This document shows, piece after piece, positions 35,515 through 44,188 of a stretch of DNA of 64,000 nt. Positions within the stretch are counted from its first letter, which is position 1, and each line of letters starts with the position of its first letter. The translations under genes were made by a program, and so were the position numbers. Source of the stretch: Methylobacterium sp. CB376. GTDB taxonomy: Bacteria > Pseudomonadota > Alphaproteobacteria > Rhizobiales > Beijerinckiaceae. The stretch covers positions 6,140,501 to 6,204,500 of the forward strand of contig NZ_CP121648.1 in assembly GCF_029714205.1 (NCBI RefSeq), in the 5' to 3' direction. Below the pieces are notes generated by a model. The model was given only the letters and a program-made list of their open reading frames with translations, did not search any database and had not been told where the DNA came from.

Positions 35515-35532
35515 TAACTAACCAGTTAGTTA
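35515..35532. promoter_or_regulatory. Probable TetR operator in front of hyuA
   Basis: TAACTAAC-CA-GTTAGTTA, a perfect inverted repeat with 8-base arms and a 2-base centre, ending 14 bases upstream of the hyuA start. Size, AT content and form match operators of AcrR/TetR-type repressors, and it is the only strong dyad in the region. The partner is inferred to be the TetR gene at the end of the same operon. Confidence 0.75.
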
Positions 35533-36524
35533 ACTATGCGGCGCCGAAGCTGGAGTGTCAAGGAGCGCACGCGGCCCGCCGCAGCCGAGGCGGCGGGTCG
35601 GGATCGGGCCGGCGGGCCAAGCGCGCCTCGCGAGCCTCGTGCCGGCACACCGGACGGTTCGGCTCGAGGTTGCCGGCGGGCGCCCCGGCGCATGCCGGCG
35701 GGCGGCGAATTGCCTCACGCCGAAACAGGTGGACCGCGAGACAATTGTGCCGGGGTGGCCAGCAGCTCTGGCCGACTTCTCCGGGAAGGATGGCTCGATG
35801 ACCGTGCAGGCTTGGCCGTGGCTGACCCTGTCCGCGACGTCGCCCGGTGCAGCGGCCATCCGCTTTCCCGCCAACCGCCGGTCCTCCGATGACGAGATGG
35901 GTCGTCACGATCGGACGTGGCCGGGGATGGGCACGCCTGCCGCTCGCAGCAGCCTCGGCAGCACACCAGGATCGTCCATCGGCTCACGACAGCGAATGCG
36001 CCGTCACGGCTCAGAACCGTCTCCGTGCCCTCGCCACGGAGGCAAGGCACCCCGGCCGGCACGGGGCGGAACCGTGTTCGGCAGGCTGGCCGCCAACCCG
36101 CCGCTCATCGCGACCGCCCTGTCCTTCGGCTGCCCAGAGATCTCTCGGGCCAAATGGAACTGGCATCACATTTTCCGCAATCCGACTGCCGCGGCTTACG
36201 CCATGATCTGACCACTTCCGCACGGATAATTTTGCAACAAAGCTGATGATTTGCATGAGACGCTTCGGCGTGACTTTGCACTCCTGTCGATGATCTGGAT
36301 CAGACATGCGCCATTGTTGCGCATATGTTATTCGCTTTGCCTCATATGATAAGATTTATTGGCAAATGCGGGTAAGCAGGTGCCTACATAGCATCTATTT
36401 AAGACGTAAATGGAAACGCGAATGATGTTGGGCGGAAAGTAGATGCACAGAAGGTCGCAGGCCGGAACGAGAGCATGTCTGATGGATTGGAGAGCCGATC
36501 AATCTTCAACGACAGGAGCCTCGC
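35533..36524. other. Large intergenic region, no gene recognised
   Basis: About 990 bases. The first 600 are GC-rich with several open frames but none with a start, ribosome site or protein-like composition that I trust. From about 36170 to 36460 the base composition turns distinctly AT-rich, which probably marks the promoter of the PRC-barrel gene or a foreign patch. Confidence 0.5.
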
Positions 36525-36929
36525 ATGCGACGTTCATTCCTGGCCATTGCTTTAACCGCCGCCATGGCGACGCCGGCCTTTGCGGTGGACGACAATCAGA
36601 AGGTCCCCACGCGCGGGCCCGAGTTCATCACCGTCCCTCAGGATGCCGTGCTCAGCTACAGTCTCATCGGCCTCAACGTCGTCGATGGGCAGCAGAATAC
36701 AGTTGGCGAGATCAAAGATCTTGTCCTTGAGAGTGGCCAGCTGAAAGGATACATCGTTTCGGTCGGCGGCTTCCTCGGCATGGGCGAGCGCTACGTTGCC
36801 GTCCAGCCGAACTCCATCTCCCTTGGCTACGACGAGGAGAATAAAAAGTGGAAGGCCATCGTTGGCGCGAGCAAAGATCAACTTAAATCTGCTCCGGAAT
36901 TCAAATACGAGGGCAAGTTCAAGCGGTAA
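36525..36929 (+). CDS. Secreted PRC-barrel domain protein
   Basis: 134 aa. A clean signal peptide (MRRSFLAIALTAAMATPAFA, residues 1-20) then a PRC-barrel domain (about 45-115) with SLIGLNVVDGQQNTVGEIKD and the GYIVSVGGFLGMGERYVAV strand pair. Start chosen by ACAGGAG 6 bases upstream. Periplasmic. Such proteins are often induced by stress in this group; no binding partner can be named. It precedes a ferritin-like gene on the same strand by about 85 bases. Confidence 0.92.
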   Translation: MRRSFLAIALTAAMATPAFAVDDNQKVPTRGPEFITVPQDAVLSYSLIGLNVVDGQQNTVGEIKDLVLESGQLKGYIVSVGGFLGMGERYVAVQPNSISLGYDEENKKWKAIVGASKDQLKSAPEFKYEGKFKR

Positions 36930-37014
36930 AGTCAATTCACCGCATTGACTTTCCAGCAAATCATGCCTCGCGCAGCCGATCAACGCGGGCATCACTGCAT
37001 CTATGGAGAAATGT

Positions 37015-37524
37015 ATGGCTACCGACATCAGCTCGATCTACACGACCGCTCTGCGCAATACACACGCTCTCGAAACCCAAGGCCTCAGCCAGATGGAGCA
37101 TCAGCTCACCGGTCTTGAGCACTACCCCGAGTACGCGAAGACCCTGCAGGCGCATGTCGGCATCACGCGCGAGCAGATCAGAAGAGTCGAGCAGGCGCTC
37201 TCAGCTCTCGACGCCAGCGCCTCGACCCTGAAGGAGACGGTCACCAACACCGCCGGCAAGATCGGCGCAGCCGTGCACGCCTTGGCCCAGGATGAGACAC
37301 TCAAGAACCTCTACGCGGGCTACGCCTACCAGTACGACCAGATCGCCGCCTATCGCTCGCTGATCGTCATCGCTGAGGCCGCGGGTCACCCTGAGCACGC
37401 GCCCCTGTTCCGCAAGTCCCTCGAGGAGGAGAAGCAGGCGGCGCAGCGCGTCGACGGCCTCATCGAGTCCGTGACCCGCGCCTACATCGAGCGCACGACG
37501 GCGGGCGCGAAGGCCGACAGCTGA
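37015..37524 (+). CDS. YciE/YciF-type ferritin-like protein (DUF892), first paralogue
   Basis: 169 aa from ATG 37015 (GGAG eight bases upstream; an ATG twelve bases earlier contains that same ribosome site). A four-helix ferritin-like protein: DISSIYTTALRNTHALETQG, QMEHQLTGLEHYPEYAKTLQ, NLYAGYAYQYDQIAAYRSLI and EEEKQAAQRVDGLIESVTRA carry the Glu/His pattern of DUF892. Stress-associated family. A second paralogue lies at 41145, so the polyketide cluster is bracketed by the two. Confidence 0.88.
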   Translation: MATDISSIYTTALRNTHALETQGLSQMEHQLTGLEHYPEYAKTLQAHVGITREQIRRVEQALSALDASASTLKETVTNTAGKIGAAVHALAQDETLKNLYAGYAYQYDQIAAYRSLIVIAEAAGHPEHAPLFRKSLEEEKQAAQRVDGLIESVTRAYIERTTAGAKADS

Positions 37525-37543
37525 GCCGGCCCGGCGCCGACCG

Positions 37544-39187
37544 ATGCGCGACCTCCGTGTCGATCTGGACAGCGACGTCCTCATCGTCGGGGCCGGCCCG
37601 GTCGGGCTGGCTCTTGCGATCGGTCTTCGGCTGCACGGGCTGTCGGTGCGCGTTGTCGACCGGGCACGAGGCCCGAAGAACGAACCCCGCGCCGCCGTGA
37701 TCTGGCCGCGCGGGGCCGAGGTGCTCGACGACCTGGGCCTCGGGGCCGCCGTGTCGGAGGCGGCCAACGCGCTCCGCACGGTGCACTTCTACGGGCAGGG
37801 CCGGCGCCTCGGAGCCGCCCAGCTGGGCTCCGTCGCCAGCGCCTACCCGACCCCGCTCCTGATCGAGCAGCACGTGACGGAGCGCCTCCTCGAAGGCCGC
37901 TTGCGCGCGCTCGGGGCCGAGGTCGCGTGGGGATGCGAGGCGCGCGACCTCTCGCCCGATCCGTGCGGTGTGACGACGATGCTCGCCGATTCCGCCGGGC
38001 GGGCCCGCCCGTGGCGCAGCGCCTGGCTGGTCGGCTGCGACGGCTCCCGCAGCCTCGTGCGGGATCGCCTCGGGATCGCGTTCGAAGGGCACCGCGTCCC
38101 TGATCTGCAGATCCTGCAGGTCAACGCCGTCCCCCGCTGGCGGCACCCGGCCAACGCGCGCGAGGGCTACTATTTCCTCGCCCCCGGCGCGTGCCTCGGC
38201 TGCTTTCCCGTTGCGGAGGGCTCCTGCCGCTTCTTCTGCTACGCGACCGACCCGGATCCGGACGCGCACGCGCCGCCGTCGCTGGCGGAGGCCGAGGCGC
38301 TGATCGCGCGGGTTGCGGGGACGCCCGAGATCCGGCTCGAACGGGCGACCTGGTTCAACCGCGCGCGTTTCCAGACCCGCCTCGCCGCCCGGATGCGCCG
38401 GGGTCGCGTGCTCCTCGCGGGCGACGCGGCGCACGTGTGGTCGTCGCTCGGCGGCCACGGCATGAGCCTGGGATTGCGGGGCGCCCACAATCTTGCCTGG
38501 AAGCTGGCCGCCGTTCACGGAAAGCGAGCCCCGGACCTGCTGCTCGACAGCTACGAGGACGAGCAGCGCGCCAGCGTGAGGCGCTTCCTGAGCCTGATGC
38601 GCTACAATCTCGTCGAGACGCCGAGTTCGCGACCCGGCCTCCTCCTGCGGGAGGGCGCCCTGTGGGCGGCGCTAGCGCATTCCGCCCCGATCCGGTGGGT
38701 CGAGCGCGCGGTGAGCGACGTCGACGACCATCACCGTGACGGCCCGCTGGCCGGAGGCACGACCGCCCCGGCGCGAGCGCCGCGGGGACTGCGTCCGGGC
38801 GACCGTCTTCCCGACGCCGGCGAGGGCGATACGCCCGACCGCCTCCACGGCTGCCTCGACTACCGCTCCTGGACACTCCTGCTGCCGCTCGACGCGTCGG
38901 CGGCGGAGCATGCCGCGATCCGCTCCCTGCTCGCTCCCTGGAGCGACACCATCCGGATCCGGGTCGCGCCCGCTTCCGCCAGGATGATCCTTCCACGCGC
39001 AAGCCTCGTCCTGGTCCGGCCGGATCGGCACGTGGCACTGATCGCGCAGCGCCGGGACCTCGCGCGTCTTCAGCGGTACGCTGCGCGTTGGCTCGTCGGG
39101 CCGTCCCCAAGCGGGCCCACCGCCCCGGCAGCCGCGGACGCGAGCGCCGATGACGGGTCGCTGTGCCGCGACTCACCCCACCACTAG
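37544..39187 (+). CDS. FAD-dependent aromatic hydroxylase (SrsC-like)
   Basis: 547 aa. Group A flavin monooxygenase: dinucleotide motif VLIVGAGPVGLALAIGL (about 12-28), DG motif GCDGSRSLVRDRLG (about 164-177), GD motif LLAGDAAHVWSSLGGHGMSL (about 290-309), and a PHOX-like C-terminal third. These enzymes add a hydroxyl to phenolic rings. The neighbours are a type III polyketide synthase and an ICMT-type methyltransferase; the same three activities form srsABC of Streptomyces griseus, where the hydroxylase oxidises alkylresorcinol to a hydroquinone. It starts 19 bases after the ferritin-like gene. Confidence 0.88.
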   Translation: MRDLRVDLDSDVLIVGAGPVGLALAIGLRLHGLSVRVVDRARGPKNEPRAAVIWPRGAEVLDDLGLGAAVSEAANALRTVHFYGQGRRLGAAQLGSVASAYPTPLLIEQHVTERLLEGRLRALGAEVAWGCEARDLSPDPCGVTTMLADSAGRARPWRSAWLVGCDGSRSLVRDRLGIAFEGHRVPDLQILQVNAVPRWRHPANAREGYYFLAPGACLGCFPVAEGSCRFFCYATDPDPDAHAPPSLAEAEALIARVAGTPEIRLERATWFNRARFQTRLAARMRRGRVLLAGDAAHVWSSLGGHGMSLGLRGAHNLAWKLAAVHGKRAPDLLLDSYEDEQRASVRRFLSLMRYNLVETPSSRPGLLLREGALWAALAHSAPIRWVERAVSDVDDHHRDGPLAGGTTAPARAPRGLRPGDRLPDAGEGDTPDRLHGCLDYRSWTLLLPLDASAAEHAAIRSLLAPWSDTIRIRVAPASARMILPRASLVLVRPDRHVALIAQRRDLARLQRYAARWLVGPSPSGPTAPAAADASADDGSLCRDSPHH

Positions 39188-39487
39188 GACCGTCGGATGG
39201 ACGAGCCGCCCGTGGCCCGACCACGACCGTGCCCGCGGCTCTCGGCTCGTTCGGCGACGCACCCCCTCATCACCCTGGCGCACGCGCCGAGCGTGCGCGG
39301 CCTCCGGCCCGCCGCGACCGACCGGGCCGAGGTCCAGGTCGGCTCCGTTCCGGCCCGATCTCGTCTTCGACGCTAAATCGTCGCGGCAGAAACATTGTGC
39401 CCTCCTCCTTGTTGGCCGATTGGAATGGCCGCCCCGGATCGGAGGGCAGCGTTCCACTCCCAAGCTGCCTCTCCGAGGATCCGCCGC
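39188..39487. other. 300-base gap before the type III polyketide synthase
   Basis: No gene seen. The section 39370-39480 has a purine-poor tract, CCCTCCTCCTTGTTGGCC, on the plus strand but no clear terminator or palindrome. The polyketide synthase may have its own promoter here. Confidence 0.4.
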
Positions 39488-40546
39488 ATGACGTCCACAC
39501 GCGCACGGCTTCTGTCGCTGGCGACCGCGGTCCCACCCCACGTCCTTCGCCAGACGGACGTTGCCGAGATGGCCAGCACCCTGTTCTCCGAACGCTACGG
39601 CGAGTTCGACCGACTGTCGCGCGTGTTCGCCACCACGGGCATCCACAAGCGGCATTCCGTTCAGCCGATCGACTGGTACATGCAGGCGCGCGGCTGGCCG
39701 GAACGGACGGCCGCGTACCTGCGGGGTGCGGAGGACCTGTTCGCCGAGGCCGCCACGAAGGCGCTGGACGAGGCGGAGCTCCTCGCCCGGGACGTCGATG
39801 CCGTGGTCACAGTGTCGTCGACCGGCATCGCGACGCCGAGCCTGGAGGCACGCGTCCTGCAGCGGCTCGGCCTGCGCCACGATGTCATGCGGGTTCCGGT
39901 CTTCGGGCTCGGGTGCGGCGGCGGCGTCTCGGGACTCGCGGTCGCGAGCCGGTTGGCCGAGAGCCGCCCAGGCTCCAACGTGCTGTTCGTCACCGTCGAG
40001 CTCTGCACGCTGGCCTTCCGCCTCGACAAGCTCACCAAGGCCAGCATCGTCGCCACCGCCCTGTTCGGGGACGGGGCCGCGGCGTGCATCCTGCGCGCGG
40101 GCGGGGACGCCGGCGTGGCCGAGGTGGAGGCGACGGGCGATCACACCTGGCCGGACACGCTCGACATCATGGGCTGGGACGTCGAGGAGGCCGGCTTCGG
40201 CGTCATCTTCGCCCGCGCCATCCCGCCCTTCGCGGAGGCGAATGTGGGCCCGGCGGTCCTCGGCCTGCTCAAGCGCTGGCAGCTCGGTCCCGAGCAGGTC
40301 GACCGGTTCATCTGCCACGCGGGCGGGACCAAGGTCATCACGGCACTTGAGCGCAGCCTCGCGATCGGCCAGGGCGCGCTCGACCACGAGCGCGCGGTTC
40401 TGTCGGAGTTCGGCAACATGTCAGCCCCCACCGTGCTGTTCGTGCTCGACCGCGCCCGCAAGGCCGGTCTGCCGCCCCGCTCGGTGCTGACCGCGATGGG
40501 ACCAGGGTTCACGGCGAGTTGCGCCTCGCTGAGGAGCCCGTCGTGA
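39488..40546 (+). CDS. Type III polyketide synthase (alkylresorcinol/alkylpyrone synthase-like)
   Basis: 352 aa from ATG 39488. Thiolase-fold chalcone/stilbene synthase family: catalytic Cys143 in VFGLGCGGGVSGLA, His near 277 in FICHAGGTKVI and Asn near 310 in FGNMSAPTVLFVLD, the complete Cys-His-Asn triad; GPGFTASC closes the fold. Bacterial enzymes of this type condense a fatty-acyl starter with malonyl-CoA to give alkylresorcinols or alkylpyrones. The stop overlaps the start of the methyltransferase, and the hydroxylase is upstream, so the product is probably a methylated, hydroxylated phenolic lipid. Confidence 0.93.
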   Translation: MTSTRARLLSLATAVPPHVLRQTDVAEMASTLFSERYGEFDRLSRVFATTGIHKRHSVQPIDWYMQARGWPERTAAYLRGAEDLFAEAATKALDEAELLARDVDAVVTVSSTGIATPSLEARVLQRLGLRHDVMRVPVFGLGCGGGVSGLAVASRLAESRPGSNVLFVTVELCTLAFRLDKLTKASIVATALFGDGAAACILRAGGDAGVAEVEATGDHTWPDTLDIMGWDVEEAGFGVIFARAIPPFAEANVGPAVLGLLKRWQLGPEQVDRFICHAGGTKVITALERSLAIGQGALDHERAVLSEFGNMSAPTVLFVLDRARKAGLPPRSVLTAMGPGFTASCASLRSPS

Positions 40547-41046
40547 CGGCCGCGATCCTGGTCCTTGCACTGGTCACGCTGCAACGGCTGGGCGAACTCG
40601 TGCTGGCGCGCCGGAACACGCGGCGTCTCCTGTCGCGGGGCGGTGTCGAGGTGGCGCCGGAACATTACGGGCTGATCGTCGTCCTTCACGCCGCTTGGCT
40701 CGCCGGGCTCTGGCTCCTGGCTTGGTCACAACCCGTGGATCCGACCTGGCTCTCCGTGTTCATCCTGCTGCAGGCCGGCAGGCTCTGGGTGCTGGCCAGC
40801 TTGGGAGAGCGCTGGACGACGCGGATCATCGTGCTCCCGCAGGCACCGCTGGTGCGGCGCGGGCCCTACCGCCTGTTCTCGCATCCGAACTACGCCGTCG
40901 TGACGGGCGAGATCGCGGCGCTGCCACTCGCGTTCGGCCTCATCGGCTACGCGATCGTATTCAGCATCCTCAATGCGGCTGTGCTGGCGATCCGCATTCG
41001 CGCCGAGAACGCGGCCCTGGGCACAGTCCGCGTCGCTCCCCGATAG
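40543..41046 (+). CDS. Isoprenylcysteine carboxyl methyltransferase-family membrane methyltransferase (SrsB-like)
   Basis: 167 aa from GTG 40543, with GAGGAG 6 bases upstream and a GTGA overlap with the polyketide synthase stop. Four to five membrane segments. The C-terminal signature LVRRGPYRLFSHPNYAVVTG (about 105-125) is the SAM-binding motif of ICMT/phospholipid methyltransferase-type proteins. No prenylated protein partner exists in bacteria; in srsABC-like clusters this enzyme O-methylates the phenolic lipid. The coupling to the synthase supports that role. Confidence 0.88.
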   Translation: MTAAILVLALVTLQRLGELVLARRNTRRLLSRGGVEVAPEHYGLIVVLHAAWLAGLWLLAWSQPVDPTWLSVFILLQAGRLWVLASLGERWTTRIIVLPQAPLVRRGPYRLFSHPNYAVVTGEIAALPLAFGLIGYAIVFSILNAAVLAIRIRAENAALGTVRVAPR

Positions 41047-41144
41047 CGGCGCCGACCAATGGATCCTGCCCCGCGCGCGTGAGGCGGAACACGGGTTCGT
41101 GCGCGCGGTTGATCGAGCATTTCACCTCATGAAGGAGCCGTGCC

Positions 41145-41642
41145 ATGGCCGCACCGAGCCGCCTCAAAGAGGTATACCTGGACGAGCTGAAGGATCTCTG
41201 GTCGGCAAACGACCAAATGGCAGGCGCCATCAGGCAGCTGACGAGCCAAGCGAGCGACCCGAAACTGAAGCAGATGCTCGAGCATTCCGTCGGGGGCATC
41301 ACCAAGCACTCCGAGACCCTGCGCAGCCTGATTGAGCGAGCCGGCGGGCGGGCGGAGCCTGAATACTGCAAGGGCATGGCCGGCCTCGTCGCCGAGGCGC
41401 AAAAGCACGGCTCGCAGGAGGCGCCGCAGGATGGCAGGCTGCGCGACGTGGTGCTGATCGCCCAGTACCAGCGCATGACGCATTACGGCCTGGCGGGGTT
41501 CGGGACGGCTGCCGCGTACGCTCAGGCGCTGGGCCAGTCAGAGGACGCGGCGAAGCTGAAGCAGGCCACCGCGGAAATCTACAAGGGCGACGCGTACGCG
41601 ACCAAGCTGGCCGAGAGCCTGCAGCAAGTCGCCGCCAAGTAA
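41145..41642 (+). CDS. YciE/YciF-type ferritin-like protein (DUF892), second paralogue
   Basis: 165 aa. Starts MAAPSRLKEVYLDELKDLWS, with HSVGGITKHSETLRSLIERA, QYQRMTHYGLAGFGTAAAYA and a last helix ending ESLQQVAAK: the four helices and Glu/His ligands of DUF892. Closer to the standard YciE/F start (LxDLYxxEL) than the copy at 37015. GGAG before the start. A GC-rich hairpin follows. Cytoplasmic; probably stress-linked. Confidence 0.93.
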   Translation: MAAPSRLKEVYLDELKDLWSANDQMAGAIRQLTSQASDPKLKQMLEHSVGGITKHSETLRSLIERAGGRAEPEYCKGMAGLVAEAQKHGSQEAPQDGRLRDVVLIAQYQRMTHYGLAGFGTAAAYAQALGQSEDAAKLKQATAEIYKGDAYATKLAESLQQVAAK

Positions 41643-41658
41643 CCGCCCCGAACAGGCA

Positions 41659-41687
41659 GCGGGCCGACCTCGACAAGGCCGGCCCGC
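41659..41687 (+). terminator. GC-rich hairpin after the ferritin-like gene
   Basis: GCGGGCCG (41659-41666) pairs with CGGCCCGC (41680-41687) across a 13-base loop, 17 bases after the stop. There is only a short TCTC tract after it, so it is an imperfect intrinsic terminator, but it sits exactly between convergent genes. Confidence 0.6.
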
Positions 41688-41729
41688 TCTCAGATGATAA
41701 GGCCAGATCGCGCGAATTTCCGCCGTGCC

Positions 41730-42095
41730 TTATGGCAGGGCGCCGGCTTTCTCCTTGGCGCGAGTCATCGTATCGTTGCAGCCCTTCTCGTCACCTGCCT
41801 GCTGCTGCGCGCGCGCTTTCCGAACGAGTTCGCGCGCCTCCTGAACGCCCGATGCGGAGGGCTGAAGCGTCCGGTCCGAGGGCTTCGTCTCCGGCGGCTT
41901 GTCCAGGGCCTTCGGTGAGTTCGAGGACGTTGGGCCGCCCGGAGGCTCCCGGCCGGTCACCCGCTCGGCACCGGCACTGTCGAGGCGCCGCTCGATCGTC
42001 GCGATCTGTTCAGAGCACGAGGAGGCCTGTGCGCCCGGCGCGTTCGCCAGGATCGAGGCTGCGGTTGCAAGAACAAGAACAAGAGAAGCGCGCAT
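41730..42095 (-). CDS. Secreted hypothetical protein
   Basis: 121 aa. A signal peptide (MRASLVLVLATAASILANAP then GAQAS; cleavage about residue 24) and a mature part with two cysteines (SSCSEQIATIERRLDSAGAE and DEKGCNDTMTRAKEKAGALP) that could form one disulfide. Between them is a Pro/Ser-rich linker. Not recognised; a periplasmic helical hairpin with a disordered middle is the best description. Convergent with the ferritin-like gene. Confidence 0.8.
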   Translation of the reverse strand: MRASLVLVLATAASILANAPGAQASSCSEQIATIERRLDSAGAERVTGREPPGGPTSSNSPKALDKPPETKPSDRTLQPSASGVQEARELVRKARAQQQAGDEKGCNDTMTRAKEKAGALP

Positions 42096-42187
42096 CGAAA
42101 ATCCTCATGAATCAGCCCGTCAACGAGCGGGCTGGGCGGTTGATCCGCGTGCCCGCGGCTTCGCTGTGCAGGACGGTGGCATGCTCC

Positions 42188-42757
42188 TCAGGACACCACG
42201 CGCTTCTCCTCGTCAGTGTGCTGGTCGGCATGACCATCCACGCCGACCATGTGGCGGTAGGAGAGTTCCGCGCCGGCCCAGCCCGTGATGCCGAGCAATG
42301 CCGCCGTTGCGCCCGACAGGGCGACGTCGGTTGCATCGCCGGCCTGGTCGCGATCGCGGCCAGACCGCCGGGCGAGGTTCGCAGCGGCGAGGGCCAGGGC
42401 CGCGGCGTTGCCGTAGGCATGCAGGCGGCCGGCCGGCTTCTGTCGCGCCCGGCGGATCGTGAGGTAGTCGATCGCGCCGACCGCGCCGGCGGCCACTCCG
42501 GACGCGATCCCAGCTCCCAGCAGGAGCTTCGACGCGCGCGCCCAGAACGGATCGCGCGTTGCACGTGCGGCGATGTCGGTCAGGAGCGCGCTGGTCAGAA
42601 ACGCGATTGGAAACGGGATCATCATCGGGTGGACAGGGTGGCCGACAATCGCGGCCGTGCTCGGTAGACCTCGCGTCGGATTGGCGCGGTCTCCGTCCCG
42701 TTCCGGAGTGAGCTGAGAATACATGCGTTGAGCCGGCGTGACGTGTAGATTCATCAT
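42188..42757 (-). CDS. DUF2231 family membrane protein
   Basis: 189 aa from ATG 42757 (AGGAGAAAT immediately upstream). Four membrane helices; the signature GHPVHPMMIPFPIAFLTSAL (about 40-59) carries the two His-Pro pairs of DUF2231. Some members of this family appear to bind haem, but that is family knowledge, not seen here. The soluble tail is rich in charged residues and histidines. Monocistronic; 92 bases upstream of the secreted protein gene. Confidence 0.9.
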   Translation of the reverse strand: MMNLHVTPAQRMYSQLTPERDGDRANPTRGLPSTAAIVGHPVHPMMIPFPIAFLTSALLTDIAARATRDPFWARASKLLLGAGIASGVAAGAVGAIDYLTIRRARQKPAGRLHAYGNAAALALAAANLARRSGRDRDQAGDATDVALSGATAALLGITGWAGAELSYRHMVGVDGHADQHTDEEKRVVS

Positions 42758-43449
42758 ATTTCTCCTTTTATATTTCACCGTCGCCGCATAAATTGCGCGC
42801 GACGCATCATTGCAGAGATCACACTTGTCCGAATTTCCTTACGAAACTTGGAAAGACATGCATTTGTGTTTGGAAGAATAAATTGCTATGCTCGGTATTC
42901 TCGCGTCGAATTGCTTATTGTAATCACATTCAGGCGGCCGCCGTCAGGATGTCCGCCGATTTCCTGAGTGAGCATATCCGCACGCTTGCCACTCGGAGCA
43001 TCCTCATCTCGGGACCAAGCCGTTCCCGGGCCCTGATTGCGGCCGGACGCTGTCACTTCGTCGCATATTGATGCTGGCATGCAGTGCGTGAGCCACCAAC
43101 TCGCACCTAGATGCACTGTTCCAGCCTAGCAGTACCGCGCGCGTTGCTCACAATAGCGCTGCGGCATTGTGGCGGATCACAGAATGGTTAGTGCGGCAAA
43201 TAGGAGCACGCCGTCTCGCGCCATCCATGAACAACGCCTATCCGTGATGCTCGCCGCAACCGGACATTTCCGTCAAGCGTCGCGATTGGCCGCTCAGGGT
43301 CGAGGCCGCGTGAGAACGCGGATCGTTCAGGGTGCGGGCGTCCGCGCGGAGGAGGCCCGCGGATCGAAGCCGCGGGCCTCGAGCCCGGATGGCCGCTCCC
43401 GGTGGACCGACCCCGAAGAGCTGGGTGGCGGTCCCCCGGATCCTGGTCC
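42758..43449. other. Intergenic region with element relics
   Basis: About 690 bases. The first 150 are AT-rich and should hold the promoter of the DUF2231 gene. At 43245-43330 lies a relic with CGCAACCGGACATTTCCG, GGCCGCTCAGGGTCGAGGCC and CGTGAGAACGC, related to the copies near 9055, 16337 and 20550. No gene supported. Confidence 0.5.
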
Positions 43450-43637
43450 GGCCGGAGGGTGGGCCTCCGGGTCTCGTTAGGCGGCCTCCCGGGCCGCCGC
43501 CACGCCCCGATCTGGGCCCGGGCATCGGCCAACGACGAGAACCGGTTCGCGTTCAGGCACTCGTCCCGCGGGCGGCCGTTGAGCGACGCCGCCAGCGCTT
43601 TGTCGGTCGGCTTGCCAGGACGCGAGACGTCGAGACG
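43450..43637 (-). pseudogene. IS3-family transposase C-terminal relic
   Basis: Minus-strand frame LDVSRPGKPTDKALAASLNG, RPRDECLNANRFSSLADARA, QIGAWRR, then decayed. This is the end of an IS3 OrfB integrase core (DNAFIESFNG ... DECLN ... DARxxIEAWR in intact copies); the catalytic Glu position reads Ala. Non-functional. Confidence 0.8.
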
Positions 43638-43736
43638 ACCTCAGGCCCGTGATCGACCTGAGTCGCACCCGGTGCTCCGCGCAGGAGCGCTCAGCGGGCG
43701 ACGACGGCCACGGCCTGCTCGCCCATCCGGAGAGGC

Positions 43737-43937
43737 TCAGCCTCGCCGTTGAGCCTCCATCTGGGTGTGCCCCAGCCCAACCTGAGGCCGAGGCTCTCCA
43801 CCGTGCGTGTCGGTGAAGGTGGAGCGCTCGCCGGTCTGCTTGGCCCGGTGCACCTGGACTCGCTGCCAGATCAGCACTGCGAACACGAGCGCGAAGGTTG
43901 AGAAAGCCAGCCAGTAGATCAAACCCGCGTCACCCAT
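43737..43937 (-). CDS. Small single-pass membrane protein
   Basis: 66 aa from ATG 43937 (GAGGTACC before it). One strong membrane helix (IYWLAFSTFALVFAVLIWQR, about residues 7-26) followed by a basic, polar C-terminal tail (VHRAKQTGERSTFTDTHGGE). Not recognised. Positive-inside topology puts the tail in the cytoplasm. It sits between two IS3 relics in opposite orientation. Confidence 0.6.
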   Translation of the reverse strand: MGDAGLIYWLAFSTFALVFAVLIWQRVQVHRAKQTGERSTFTDTHGGEPRPQVGLGHTQMEAQRRG

Positions 43938-44065
43938 CGGTACCTCGAGAGCACGTTGCAAGATGTTGAGTGGCAACGCCAGCGCCGGAAGCTGCGTTCC
44001 AAGCTCGACAGCTCTATCGGCAAGAACTTTCTGCTGACCCGTGGCGGCGTTCTGCGGGCTGTCCA

Positions 44066-44188
44066 TGCAAGGTCGGCAAGGGCCCTGACTGGGTCTCGAA
44101 GGCGCTCGATCGCCGGTCCTGCGAGACCGGCGTCACGCTCGACGTCTCACGTCCTGGCAGAGCGACCGACGACGCGCCGGTGGCGCAT
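44066..44188 (+). pseudogene. IS3-family transposase central relic
   Basis: Plus-strand frame GKGPDWVSKALDRRSCETGV then TLDVSRPGRATDDAPVAH. Intact relatives read NGPEFxSKALDxWAYxxGV and TLDFSRPGKPTDNAFIES. Only this 41-codon block is recognisable; both ends are lost. It shares the LDVSRPG block with the minus-strand relic at 43450-43637. Confidence 0.75.

Noticed and set aside
35555..36211. 218-codon plus-strand open frame upstream of the PRC-barrel gene
   Set aside because: No ribosome site, low-complexity composition, and equally long frames on the other strand; no family resemblance.
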